The position numbers and the translations under genes are program-made. 64,000 bases of DNA from Megaustenia siamemsis. Taxonomy: Eukaryota; Mollusca; Gastropoda; Stylommatophora; Ariophantidae. Positions 44,772 through 55,614 of the stretch are shown here, in pieces. Location of the stretch: NCBI GenBank assembly GCA_032433765.1, contig JAVIAB010000102.1, forward strand, positions 9,554,491 to 9,618,490. Reading direction: 5' to 3'. Numbering within the stretch: the first letter of the stretch is position 1; every line of letters starts with the position of its first letter. The notes under the pieces are model-generated. The model had not been told where the DNA came from. It saw nothing but the letters and a program-made list of their open reading frames with translations, and ran no database searches.

Positions 44772-46550
44772 ATGATCATCATTATTTGCCATACTGGTTA
44801 GCGTATGAGATTATGACATTCCACAATCTTCTATCCATCATGCATTATATTAATTCTGATGTTGACTGTTTTTCATGCCTTGACACCAAGCTATCTAATA
44901 TTTTCTCTCTTATCATCCATGATCTCGCTTTCCTTGTATTTTGCCTGTTGTAACCAAGTATTCCAACTTTCCTCTTCTCATGATGTGCCCAAAAAATGTT
45001 GATTGCATCTTTCTGATGTTTTTTAGGAACTCCCTTTTTGTGTTGGCCTCTGGTGACCACTGGATTCCATTTCTGTTGTTGTGGGTTATTTTCATAATCC
45101 AATCTATGGCCAGTAGAAAGAGAAATGGGGACAGAAGGCATCCTTGCCTTACTCCTGTTCTTATTTCAAATGCTTCTGTAAGCTGTCCTTCATGCACCAC
45201 ACTACATTTAATTCCTTCATACATTGTTTTTATCAGGTTAATAAACTTTTTTTGGGATTCCATAAGGACTGAGTAACTTCCAAAGCATTCCTCTGTCTAA
45301 ACTATCAAATGCTTTTTTTGTAATCTGTGAATCCGATATAAAGTGGGGACTGTAATTCCAAGCTTTGTTCAACTATTATACCTAAGGTAGTTATTTGATT
45401 AGCACACGATCTGTTTTTCATAAAACCTGCTTGCTCATCTCTCAAATGTTTCTCTATGGCCTCTTTTAGTCTCTCCAATGATTCTGCTTAATATTTTTCC
45501 TGGCACTGATAGTAGCATAATTCCCCTATAATTTGTGCACTCCTGTAAACTTCCTGTCTTTGGTAGTTTGATCATATAACCTTCTTTCCAGTCTTTAGGT
45601 ATTTCTTCCCCTTCCATATTTTTTCTAGTGGATTATGTAAAGAGGTGTTAATATCTGCTTTGATGGCTTCTGAAGGAATTTCATCTGGTCCTGTGGCTTT
45701 ACCATTTTTTAAAAGCTTGATGGCTTTCAAATAGAAGTAATGGTCATATAGAAAAAACAATCACCACCATCATGCAGCATACAAATAAACAGGACAAATC
45801 TGAAACAACTGCAACGCGTCAAATACTTGGGCACAATAATTACATCAGATGGGAGATGCAACACAGAAATAAAAAAGCAGAATAGCTCAGGCCAAAATAG
45901 CATTTCAGAAAATGAAAAAATATCTTATGCAACAAATCTATGTCAATAGAAATGAGAAAGAGAGTTCACCTGTGCTATATAGAACCAATTCTGACCTATG
46001 GAAGCGATGCATGGACAATAGACAAACAAATGAAAAGACGATTAGAGGCCATAGAGATGGGATTTCTCAGAAGAATGTTGAAATTTCCCGGGATAGCTAA
46101 AAAGACCAATGAGGAAGTTCTCAAAGAGGCCAACACAAAAAGGGAACTCCTAAAAAACATCAGAAAGAAACAATCAACATTTTTCGGACACATCATGAGA
46201 AGAGGAAAGTTGAAATACTTGGTTACAACTGGCAAAGTAAAAGGAAAGAGAGATCGCGGACGACAAAGAGAGATAATACTGGAAAATACTGGTGTCATGG
46301 CATGGAAAACAGTCAACAACAGAACTTATATGATGCACTGTAGATAGAAGATTGTGGAAGGACATGATTGCTTATTCCAACCAGTATGTCACATGATGAT
46401 GATGATGGCTTTCATTATTTCTTCCTTGCTTGGCTTTCCAGAGTTAATGTGTAACTCTTCTTCTGCTGGTAGTTTATCTGGAAGGATATATGGGCCTGGT
46501 CTATTCAAGAGTTCTTCAAAGTTCTCCTTCCATCTTCTATGTTGCGCTTG
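44772..46550 (-). mobile_element. LINE family B, outer copy interrupted by a nested insertion
   Basis: The minus-strand element starts at the left with atgatcatcattattt (tail) and carries the C-terminal region, RT motifs (FEIRTGVRQGCLLSPFLF near 45170), ECTNYRGIMLLSVPGKI near 45530, and KLLKNGKATGPDEIPSEAIK near 45700. After the insertion at 45730 it resumes with PAEEELHINSGKPSKEEIMK and RRWKENFEELLNRPGP up to about 46550, where it is truncated. Frames are broken by several stops. The YADD region appears lost. Confidence 0.82.
45730..46402 (+). mobile_element. LINE family B, nested 5'-truncated copy
   Basis: Flanked by tgatggctttca at 45718-45729 and 46403-46414 (12-bp duplication). It starts in the thumb region (SIQINRTNLKQLQRVKYLG) and is open from 45940: EPILTYGSDAWTIDKQMKRR, FFGHIMRRGKLKYLVTTGK, KRDRGRQRE. 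It ends at (gat)n. Younger than the copy it interrupts. Confidence 0.9.
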
Positions 46551-46552
46551 TT

Positions 46553-46640
46553 TCAGATTTGTCCTGTTTACTTTTATGCTGCTTGATGGTGATGATTGTT
46601 TCTTTGATATGACCATTACTTCTGTTTTCTTACTATTCAG
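46553..46640 (-). pseudogene. Fragment of LINE family B thumb region, seed of the adjacent array
   Basis: On the minus strand this reads SLNSKKTEVMVISKK then SIKVNRTNLKQ, the same as in the nested copy and as LSLNSKKTEV in the copy at 57116. It ends abruptly at 46550 where another LINE segment (HRRWKENF) begins, an order not found in an intact element. Confidence 0.75.
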
Positions 46641-47636
46641 ACTGAGACCTTTCTTGTTGCTTTCTTCTCTGTCTCTACTATTCAGACTTATACCTTTCTT
46701 GTTGCTTTCTTCTCTGTCTCTACTATTCAGACTGAGACCTTTCTTGTTGCTTTTTTCTCTGTCTCTGCTATTCAGACAGAGACCTTTCTTGTTGCTTTCT
46801 TCTCTGTCTCTACTATTCAGACAGAGACCTTTCTTGTTGCTTTCTTCTCTGTCTCTACTATTCAGACAGAGACCTTTCTTGTTGCTTTCTTCTCTGTCTC
46901 TACTATTCAGACTGAGATCTTTCTTGTTGCTTTTTTCTCTGTCTCTACTATTCAGACAGAGACCTTTCTTGTTGCTTTCTTCTCTGTCTCTACTATTCAG
47001 ACAGAGACCTTTCTTGTTGCTTTCTTCTCTGTCTCTACTATTCAGACAGAGACCTTTCTTGTTGCTTTTTTCTCTGTCTCTACTATTCAGACAGAGACCT
47101 TTTCTTGTTGCTTTTTTCTCTGTCTCTACTATTCAGACTGAGATCTTTCTTGTTGCTTTCTTCTCTGTCTCTACTATTCAGACTGAGATCTTTCTTGTTG
47201 CTTTCTTCTATGTCTCTACTATTCAGACTGAGACCTTTCTTGTTGCTTTCTTCTATGTCTCTACTATTCAGACTGAGACCTTTCTTGTTGCTTTCTTCTA
47301 TGTCTCTACTATTCAGACTGAGATCTTTCTTGTTGCTTTCTTCTATGTCTCTACTATTCAGACTGAGACCTTTCTTGTTGCTTTCTCTATGTCTCTACTA
47401 TTCAGACTGAGTTCTTTCTTGTTGCTTTCTTCTCTGTCTCTACTATTCAGACTGAGATCTTTCTTGTTGCTTTCTTCTCTGTCTCTACTATTCAGACTGA
47501 GATCTTTCTTGTTGCTTTCTTCTCTGTCTCTACTATTCAGACTGAGATCTTTCTTGTTGCTTTCTTCTATGTCTCTACTATTCAGACTGAGATCTTTCTT
47601 GTTGCTTTCTTCTCTGTCTCTACTATTCAGACTGAG
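46637..47636. repeat. Minisatellite, 45-bp unit, ~22 copies, derived from a LINE
   Basis: The unit is ttcagactgagacctttctt, gttgctttcttctctgtctc, tacta. On the minus strand it reads REESNKKGLSLNS or REESNKKDLSLNS, matching the segment that precedes KKTEVMVISKK in family B LINEs. The left-most unit joins directly to that LINE segment. Two unit types (cagactg and cagacag; gagacc and gagatc) cluster. Confidence 0.93.
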
Positions 47637-48160
47637 TTGCAGTACTAAGTCTTCTATACCACTAGGCTTTACCATTTTGCAATCAACAACACTCATTTAT
47701 AGAAGAGGAAACATATACAACTTTTGGACCATCTAGGAATTTGTCAAACTCTGTTTGTGTGTGCCCTTTATAGGTTGTCACTGACATTATTTTGTAAACA
47801 TCCCCACTTGTTTCTATTTTTTGGTAGCCCCAGTTATTGTGTATCCATTAGAACCTTAGAATATAAATAAAGAAGGGTTTTTTTGTGTTGTTGCCAAATT
47901 AAGTTGACAAAAATAAAACAATTTTGGTGTATGTCTGTTGTTAATAGTTTTGTTTCATCAACTGAAAAGATGTTCCAAAAATTCAAACTTGAAGGTGACA
48001 ATGTCTACCTATGAGGTAGGTCTCCAAAATATATGCAGAACTCATTCTCTAGCCTTATGAGCCCAGAGAAGCACCCGGGATCAGAGGCAGCTTTGAGGAA
48101 CACAAATCTTTGGCACTCTAGATGAAATGAAGCTCACAGTGCGCTCATATCACAGTGTCC
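47637..48160. other. Unassigned intergenic sequence
   Basis: Nothing recognised. Confidence 0.3.
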
Positions 48161-49600
48161 CAACAGGAAAACTGATCAAAGTGTGTGACATCTCCCAACA
48201 GAATAATTGAACAAAGTGTGTGACATCTCCAACAGAATAATTGAACAACGTGTGTGACATCTCCCAACAGAATAATTGAACAAAGTGTGTGACATCTCCC
48301 AACAGGAAACTGATCAAAGTGTGTGACATCTCCCAACAGAATAATTGAACAAAGTGTGTGACATCTCCCAACAGAATAATTGAACAAAGTGTGTGACATC
48401 TCCAACAGAATAATTGAACAAAGTGTGTGACATCTCCCAACAGAAATGAACAAAGTGTCCGACATCTCCCAACAGAAATGAACAAAGTGTCTGACATCTC
48501 CCAACAGAATAATTGAACAAAGTGTGTGACATCTCCCAACAGAAATGAACAAAGTGTCCGACATCTCCCAACAGAATAATTGAACAAAGTGTCTGACATC
48601 TCCCAACAGAACTGAACAAAATGTCCGACATCTCCCAACAGAATAATTGAACAAAATGTCCGACATCTCCTAACAGAACTGAACAAAATGTCCGACATCT
48701 CCCAACAGAATAATTGAACAAAGTGTCTGACATCTCCCAACAGAATAATTGAACAAAGTGTGTGACGTCTCCCAACATAAATTGAACAAAGTGTGTGACA
48801 TCTCCCAACAGAAATGAACAAAATGTCTGACATCTCCCAACAGAATAATTGAACAAAGTGTCTGACATCTCCCAACAGAAATGAACAAAATGTCTGACAT
48901 CTCCCAACAGAATAATTGAACAAAGTGTCTGACATCTCCCAACAGAAATGAACAAAATGTCTGACATCTCCCAACAGAATAATTGAACAAAGTGTCTGAC
49001 ATCTCCCAACAGAATAATTGAACAAAGTGTCTGACATCTCCCAACAGAATAATTGAACAAAGTGTCTGACATCTCCCAACAGAATAATTGAACAAAGTGT
49101 GTGACATCTCCCAACAGAATAATTGAACAAAGTGTCTGACATCTCCCAACAGAATAACTGAACAAATGTCCGACATCTCCCAACAGAATAATTGAACAAA
49201 GTGTCTGACATCTCCCAACAGAATAATTGAACAAAGTGTCTGACATCTCCCAACAGAATAATTGAACAAAGTGTGTGACATCTCCAACAGAAATGAACAA
49301 AATGTCTGACATCTCCCAACAGAATAATTGAACAAAGTGTCTGACATCTCCCAACAGAAATGAACAAAATGTCTGACATCTCCCAACAGAATAATTGAAC
49401 AAAGTGTCTGACATCTCCCAACAGAATAATTGAACAAAATGTCTGACATCTCCCAACAGAATAATTGAACAAAGTGTCTGACATCTCCCAACAGAATAAT
49501 TGAACAAAGTGTGTGACATCTCCCAACAGAAATGAACAAAATGTCTGACATCTCCCAACAGAATAATTGAACAAAGTGTCTGACAACTCCCAACAGAAGA
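48161..49600. repeat. Minisatellite, 35-bp unit with 32-bp variant, ~42 copies
   Basis: The long unit is aataattgaacaaagtgtct followed by gacatctcccaacag. The short variant has aaatgaac in place of aataattgaac. The minus strand is free of stops in most units, giving the longest frame of the window (609 codons at 48150-49979), which has no non-repeat content to support a gene. Confidence 0.95.
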
Positions 49601-49945
49601 ACCAAAGAAAGTGAATGTCTGACATCTCCCAAAAGAAAACCCGAACAAAGTGAGTGTTCAACATCTCCAAACAGATGAGATGAACAGAGTGAAAGTCGTC
49701 TGATATCTCCCAACAGAGTAATCGAACAAAGTGAGTGTCCATCTCCAAACAGAAGAACTGAACAAAGTGAGTGTTCGACATCTCCCAACAGAGTAATCGA
49801 ACAAAGTGAGTGTCCATCTCCAAACAGAAGAACTGAACAAAGTGAGTGTTCGACATCTCCCAACAGAGTAATCGAACAAAGTGAGTGTCCATCTCCAAAC
49901 AGAAGAACTGAACAAAGTGAGTGTCCGACATCTCCCACAGAAAAA
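49601..49945. repeat. Diverged edge of the 35-bp array with ~75-bp higher-order unit
   Basis: Three dimers of agtaatcgaacaaagtgagt, gtccatctccaaacagaaga and actgaacaaagtgagtgttc. They are related to the 35-bp unit but homogenised separately. Confidence 0.88.
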
Positions 49946-50157
49946 CAACAAAATAACCAATCAGTTTTTTTTTTCCCAAAGCTTTTATTTATTGTAAATA
50001 CGCTCTCATTCACATCTGATACTCAGTGAAAAGAAATCAATATTGTTGGATGTGCTACATGAGAGAAAGATAGTTAACACATGAGGAATGAGTGAAGGAT
50101 AAATATGTTTGATGATTGAAAGAAATGTCTAGTCGGGTCTGGGGAATGGTAAAATGA

Positions 50158-51495
50158 TAGCCAGTTGTTGGTTAAGAGGAGATGCAGCCAGTTGTGGAGA
50201 ATAAGATGAGATACAGCCAGTTGTGGGAGAATAAGATGAGATACAGCCAGTTGTGGAGAATAAGATGAGATACAACCAGTTGTGGGGAATAAGAGGAAAT
50301 ACAGCCAGTTGTGGGGAATAGAGGAAATACAGCCAGTTGTGGAGAATAAGAGGAGATATACCCAGTTGTAAAGAATAAGAGGAAATGCAGCCAGTTGTGG
50401 GGAATAAGAGGAAATACAGCCAGTTGTGGGGAATAAGAGGAAATACAGCCAGTTGTGGGGAATAAGAGGAAATATAACCAGTTGTGGAGAATAAGAGGAG
50501 ATATAACCAGTTGTGAGAAATAAGATACAGCCAGTTGTGGCGAATAAGAGGAAATACAGCCAGTTGTGGGGAATAAGAGAAAATAGAACCAGTGTGGAAT
50601 AAGAGGAAATAGAACCAGTTGTGGAGAATAAGAGGAGATATAACCAGTTGTAAAGAATAAGAGGAAATGCAGCCAGTTGTGGGGAATAAGAGGAAATACA
50701 GCCAGTTGTGGGGAATAAGAGGAAATATAACCAGTTGTGAGAAATAAGATACAGCCAGTTGTGGCGAATAAGAGGAAATACAGCCAGTTTGTGGGGAATA
50801 AGAGGAAATACAGCCAGTTGTGGGGAATAAGAGGAAATAGAACCAGTTTGTGGGGAATAAGAGAAAATACAACCAGTTGTGGGGAATAAGAGAAAATAGA
50901 ACCAGTTGTGGGGAATAAGAGGAAATAGAACCAGTTGTGGGGAATAAGAGGAGATATAACCAGTTGTAAAGAATAAGAGGAAATGCAGCCAGTTGTGGGG
51001 AATAAGAGGAAATACAGCCAGTTGTGGGGAATAAGAGGAAATATAACCAGTTGTGAGAAATAAGATACAGCCAGTTGTGGCGAATAAGAGGAAATACAGC
51101 CAGTTGTGGGGAATAAGAGGAAATAGAACCAGTTGTGGGGAATAAGAGAAAATACAACCAGTTGTGGGAATAAGAGAAAATAGAACCAGTTGTGGGAATA
51201 AGAGGAAATAGAACCAGTTGTGGGGAATAAGAGGAAATAGAACCAGTTGTGGGGATTAAGAGGAAATACAGCCAGTTGTGAGGAATAAGAGAAAATAGAA
51301 CCATTTGTGAGGAATAAGAGAAAATAGAACCAGTTGTGAGGAATAAGAGGAAATAGAACCAGTTGTGAGGAATAAGAGGAAATACAGCCAGTTGTGGGGA
51401 ATAAGAGAAAATAGAACCAGTTGTGAGGAATAAGAGAAAATAGAACCAGTTGTGAGGAATAAGATACAGCCAGTTGTGAGGAATAAGAATAATAC
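50158..51495. repeat. Minisatellite, 29-bp unit, ~46 copies
   Basis: The unit is ccagttgtggggaataagag followed by gaaatacag. Variants at acag/agaa/ataa and gaggaa/gagaaa occur in blocks, and some longer blocks of several units are themselves repeated (the order around 50340-50580 recurs at 50640-50800 and 50940-51110). Confidence 0.95.
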
Positions 51496-51624
51496 ATACG
51501 GTGTGGATAGTGTAATGGCCAGGACAGTTATTAGATATTTAAGAAATGTTAAGTTCAATGATATTTGATTAAATGTGAGATATACATTGACGTGGGAATG
51601 TGACAAAGCAGTTTTGCAGTGAGA

Positions 51625-52215
51625 TGTAAAAATGTGTACGATATGGTTTGCAATGAGATGTAAATAGATGTACTATATGGTTTGCAATGAGATGTAAATA
51701 GATGTACTATATGGTTTGCAATGAGATGTAAATAGATGTACTATATGGTTTGCAATGAGATGTAAATAGGTGTACTATAAGGTTTGCAATGAGATGTAAA
51801 TAGGTGTACTATAAGGTTTGCAATGAGATGTAAATAGGCGTAATATATGGTTTGCAATGAGATGTAAATAGATGTACTTTAAGTTTTGCAATGAGATGTA
51901 AATAGGTGTGGATTAAGGTTTGTAGTGAGATCTAAATATGTGTATGATATGGTTTGCTATGAGATGTAAATAGATGTACAATAAGATCTGCAGTGGGATG
52001 CTAATTGGTGTGCAAAAAGGTTTGCAACGAGATGCAAATAGATGTGTAATAAGGTTTACAGTGAGGTGCAAATAGGTGTATGATAAGGTTTGCAGCGAGA
52101 TGCAAATAGGTGTATGATAAGGTTTACAGTGAGATGCAAATAGGGGTATGATAAGGTTTGCATAGGCATGTAATTAGTGTACTATAAGGTTTACCATGAG
52201 ATGTAAGATAAGGTT
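51625..52215. repeat. Minisatellite, 34-bp unit, ~17 copies, decaying rightwards
   Basis: The unit is gtttgcaatgagatgtaaat followed by agatgtactatatg. Left copies are nearly identical; right copies (from about 51900) are increasingly diverged. Confidence 0.92.
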
Positions 52216-52614
52216 TGATATAATTTAAAAGAAAGGAAGATACAAGATCGGATATTTTAAAAAAAATGAAAATAACAGACAAAAGGAAAAGTAAGGAATA
52301 ATATGGCAGGGTGTGGATGGTCGTGAGCAAGATATGAAGAAATGTAAAGTGTGGGGAATGAGAGAAAGAAAGCATAAGATCATGTTCATACATGCCACAG
52401 TCACACGTAATTTCTGCTGAAACTTCGTACACATTCATACAAGTCCTTGTCTATGTACAGCTCAGGGTTTTTTATTTCTTTATCTGATTATGTGAAAATT
52501 GACTTCATACAACATAACAGTATGTGACAAGCACACATATTTGAGCAGTTAGTAAACTGGAAGCAAGAACATATGTTGTAGGACATCATGAAAATTAACA
52601 AAGAATTAATTACA
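52216..52614. other. Unassigned AT-rich spacer
   Basis: No feature recognised. Confidence 0.3.
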
Positions 52615-52622
52615 GTGATCTT

Positions 52623-53790
52623 CTTCTTCTTTCCATCCTTCCTCATTTGCCTTTCAGTGTTGAGGGAGATATCATTTGTGGTCTTTTGCTCTTCTGTTCA
52701 TCTCTGCTGCTGTTATGTTTCCTAGTGTTTCTAATATTCCATCCATCCATCTTTTTTGTGGTCGACCCTTGTCTCTGGTATTCTCACAACTTTTGTTGAA
52801 GGCTCGTTGTGTTGTGTTTTGATTACTCTGCCTTGTCACATGGCCAGACCATTTCATCTGTTGTTTCCTTATATATTCTATGGCGGGGGCTATTCCTAGC
52901 TTTTTTATCAGTTCTTCATTTCTGATCTTATCTCTCAGACTGTTTCTTGTCATCCGTCTGATACATTTCATCTCTGTAGAGGTTATTTTTCTTATTGTTG
53001 TTACATCTAGGGTCCAGGACTGGCATTGGTAGCACAACGTTGGGATGAAGATTGTATTGTAGAGTGCTCGTTTTGCCTCTAGAGCTATTTCCTTGTTGGA
53101 CAATAGTTGTGATAGCTGTCCAATGATTTGACAAGCTTTGTTGCATCTTGAGTCTTTATCTCTGATGTTTGTAAATTTTCGTTTGTCATTAGACTTCCTA
53201 GGTATTTGAATTCCTCTACTTGTTTTAGTTGCCTGCCTTCTATAGTTATGTTGATGTTCTGTTTATCTTTGACGACAATCATGACTTCTGTTTTGTTGAT
53301 GTTGATTTTCATGTTGTATTTTGTGCCTGTGCGGTTGAGTTTATTTAAGTGTTCTTGTAGGTCTTCTATTTTTTCCATGTATTAGTGCCTGATCGTCTGC
53401 AAATAAAAGCTTGTTGATCTCCTCTGTCTCTGATGGATTGGCTAACCTGCATATATAGTTCATGTATGTAATAAAAAAAAAGGGAATAGTACGCACCCCT
53501 GTCTTACACCTGATCTAAGTTCGAAGTGGTCTGTGTAGCCTGCTGCTGTTCTGACTGGCCAGCTGTTGTTGATGTAGAGGCTTTTAATAAGGTTGGTTAG
53601 ATGTTGGCTTACTCCGTATGTTGTTAGTATCTCCCCACAGTTGTTCTCTATTCACTCTGTCGAATGCTTTTTCCTGGTCAATGAAAGCCATGTACAAATT
53701 TTGATTGTGTTCTGTTGTTTTTTCTGCAAACTGTCTTAAGGTGAATATAGCGTCAGTACATCCTGTTTTTTCGGAACCCCGAGTTCATTG
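52623..53790 (-). mobile_element. LINE family D (RTE-like), 5'-truncated
   Basis: Flanked by agtgatct at 52615-52622 and 53791-53798. The tail is (GAA)n on the minus strand (cttcttctt at the left). It carries FIDQEKAFDRV near 53670, a decayed palm, then ININKTEVMIVVKD, RQLKQVEEFKYLGSLMTNE, FIPTLCYQCQSWTL, KWSGHVTRQ and RDKGRPQKRWMDGI. Frame breaks lie near 53110 and upstream of 53380. Sequence and tail differ from families A and B. Confidence 0.87.
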
Positions 53791-53798
53791 AGTGATCT

Positions 53799-54464
53799 CT
53801 CTCAAATAATAAAGGGAACTAAATCTGGAAAGGATACAAAGTTCAGAGATGAAGCTAATCACAGGATTGTCAAAACAGGAAATAATTGTGAGCAGATCAC
53901 ATGACTACAGGTCAAGCGGGAAAAATACTGAGCCACAGTCAAACAGACTTTGAGAGTTCTTTGCAACAGTGAGAGACTGTGTGGACTGCTTCAGTTGGGG
54001 TGCAATATAAGTCAAGGTCACCTCAACTGTGTGGACTGCTTCAGTTGGGGTCCAATATAAGTCAAGATCACCTCAACTGATCACCACAAATTGAACAACA
54101 GCTTATTCAACATTGTCTGTACAAGATGACAAACCCTGTTCTGAATTGATGGTTGGCGTGTGAATATTAAGAACCGCCATCATGTGTTGTTAGAATGATA
54201 TTGATATCATGACTACCACCTTAATTAGAACTGTTTCCAGCTATAATCTTCAACAGATGTGAACCCGTTTTAACTTGGTGTCATTCAACCATGGACAACG
54301 TGAGCCCCATCTCATTTAGGTGATACATATCATTAAGTTGTCTTCCCAGTTGTACCTGGCCTCGATCCTATCATAGTCACCTACAATCAACATAGATCTC
54401 ATGTTCATTAGACAACAATGGAGCCATGGAATTTGTATCCTATGGGGGGGGGGGGGGTTTTGAA
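53799..54464. other. Unassigned intergenic sequence with a ~70-bp direct repeat
   Basis: A segment with gtgtggactgcttcagttgg and aatataagtcaag occurs twice between 53970 and 54080. The rest is unassigned. An 88-codon minus frame here is not recognised. Confidence 0.4.
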
Positions 54465-55035
54465 GACATACAGGGAGGTATTCTATGGTTGGGTGGGGGA
54501 AGGCCAGTACAGGGAGGTATTCTATGGTTGGGGGGAAGATCAGTACAGGGAGGTATTCTATGGTTTGGTGGGGGAAGACCATTACAGAGAGGTATTCTAT
54601 GGTTGGGGGGGGAAGACCAGTACAGGGAGGTATTCTATGGTTGGGGGGGGAAGACCAGTACAGGAGGTATTCTATGGTTGGGTGGGGAAGACCAGTACAG
54701 GGAGGTATTCTATGGTTGGGGGGGGAAGACCAGTACAGGGAGGTATTCTATGGTTGGGGGGGGGGGGAAGACCAGTACAGGGAGGTATTCTATGGTTGGG
54801 TGGGGGAGACCAGTACAGGGAGGTATTCTATGGTTGGGGGGGGGAAAGACCAGTACAGGGAGGTATTCTATGGTTGGGGGGGGGAAGACCAGTACAGGGA
54901 GGTATTCTATGGTTTGGGGTGGGCACTAGTACAAGGAGGTATTTTATGTTGGGGGGGGGGGGGGAGAGATCAGTACAAGGAGGTATTCTATGGTTGGTTG
55001 GGAGGAAAACTAGTACAGGGAGGTATTTTTTTTTT
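54465..55035. repeat. G-rich minisatellite, ~38-bp unit, ~15 copies
   Basis: The unit is agtacagggaggtattctat followed by ggttgggggggaagacc, in which the G-run ranges from 4 to about 12. The plus strand is strongly G-rich. It ends with a T-run and a further G-run at 55028-55055. Run lengths are probably unreliable. Confidence 0.93.
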
Positions 55036-55614
55036 TTTTTTTGGGGGGGGGGGGAAAACCTTACTGACCCCTGAAAATGCAACCTATAACAATTTGGCTT
55101 GCACAAAACCACAGGCTGTTGAGTCAAAAACAACAATTCCATTATCACATTATTTTTTACATAACAATGTTACAAATATAATGTTAATGCTTCACCAGTT
55201 GATATATGCTGTAGTTGAGGTCAGTTGATTGCAAGTCTGAAATTTGTAGAAAATAAGTGCCACAGCCAACAAGTTTTTCAGTAAATAATTAAAGCAACTA
55301 TAATTTAAGTGTTTTACACGATACAGTAGTAACAATTATCTTCGTATATAGTATATACTCAACAGTATAAAATAGATAAAATATATATCTCTTCTCCTTA
55401 GAGTCCAAATATATCAAAACATAAGGTATATAAGTTCACAAAACACATTTCTTTTAAATGCCCATAGCCACTTAATGAACAATTTTCTGTTTACAATAAA
55501 AATAATAACTTAAAGAACTGAGATTAATAAAGAACTGAAGTAATAAAAGTTCTCCCAAGGAGTGTTGCAGTTCAGATAGCAGGACATACATATTCATAAT
55601 CTTTTCTAAAACAA
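55036..55614. other. AT-rich spacer
   Basis: No feature recognised. Confidence 0.3.

Noticed and set aside
46354..47736. 460-codon plus-strand Leu/Ser/Phe-rich frame
   Set aside because: Reverse strand of the LINE-derived 45-bp array; not supported outside the repeat.
48150..49979. 609-codon minus-strand open frame, and similar 447- and 444-codon frames in other phases
   Set aside because: They run through a 35-bp tandem array in several phases at once. The translation is only the repeat unit read in three frames, with no independent domain or conserved start.
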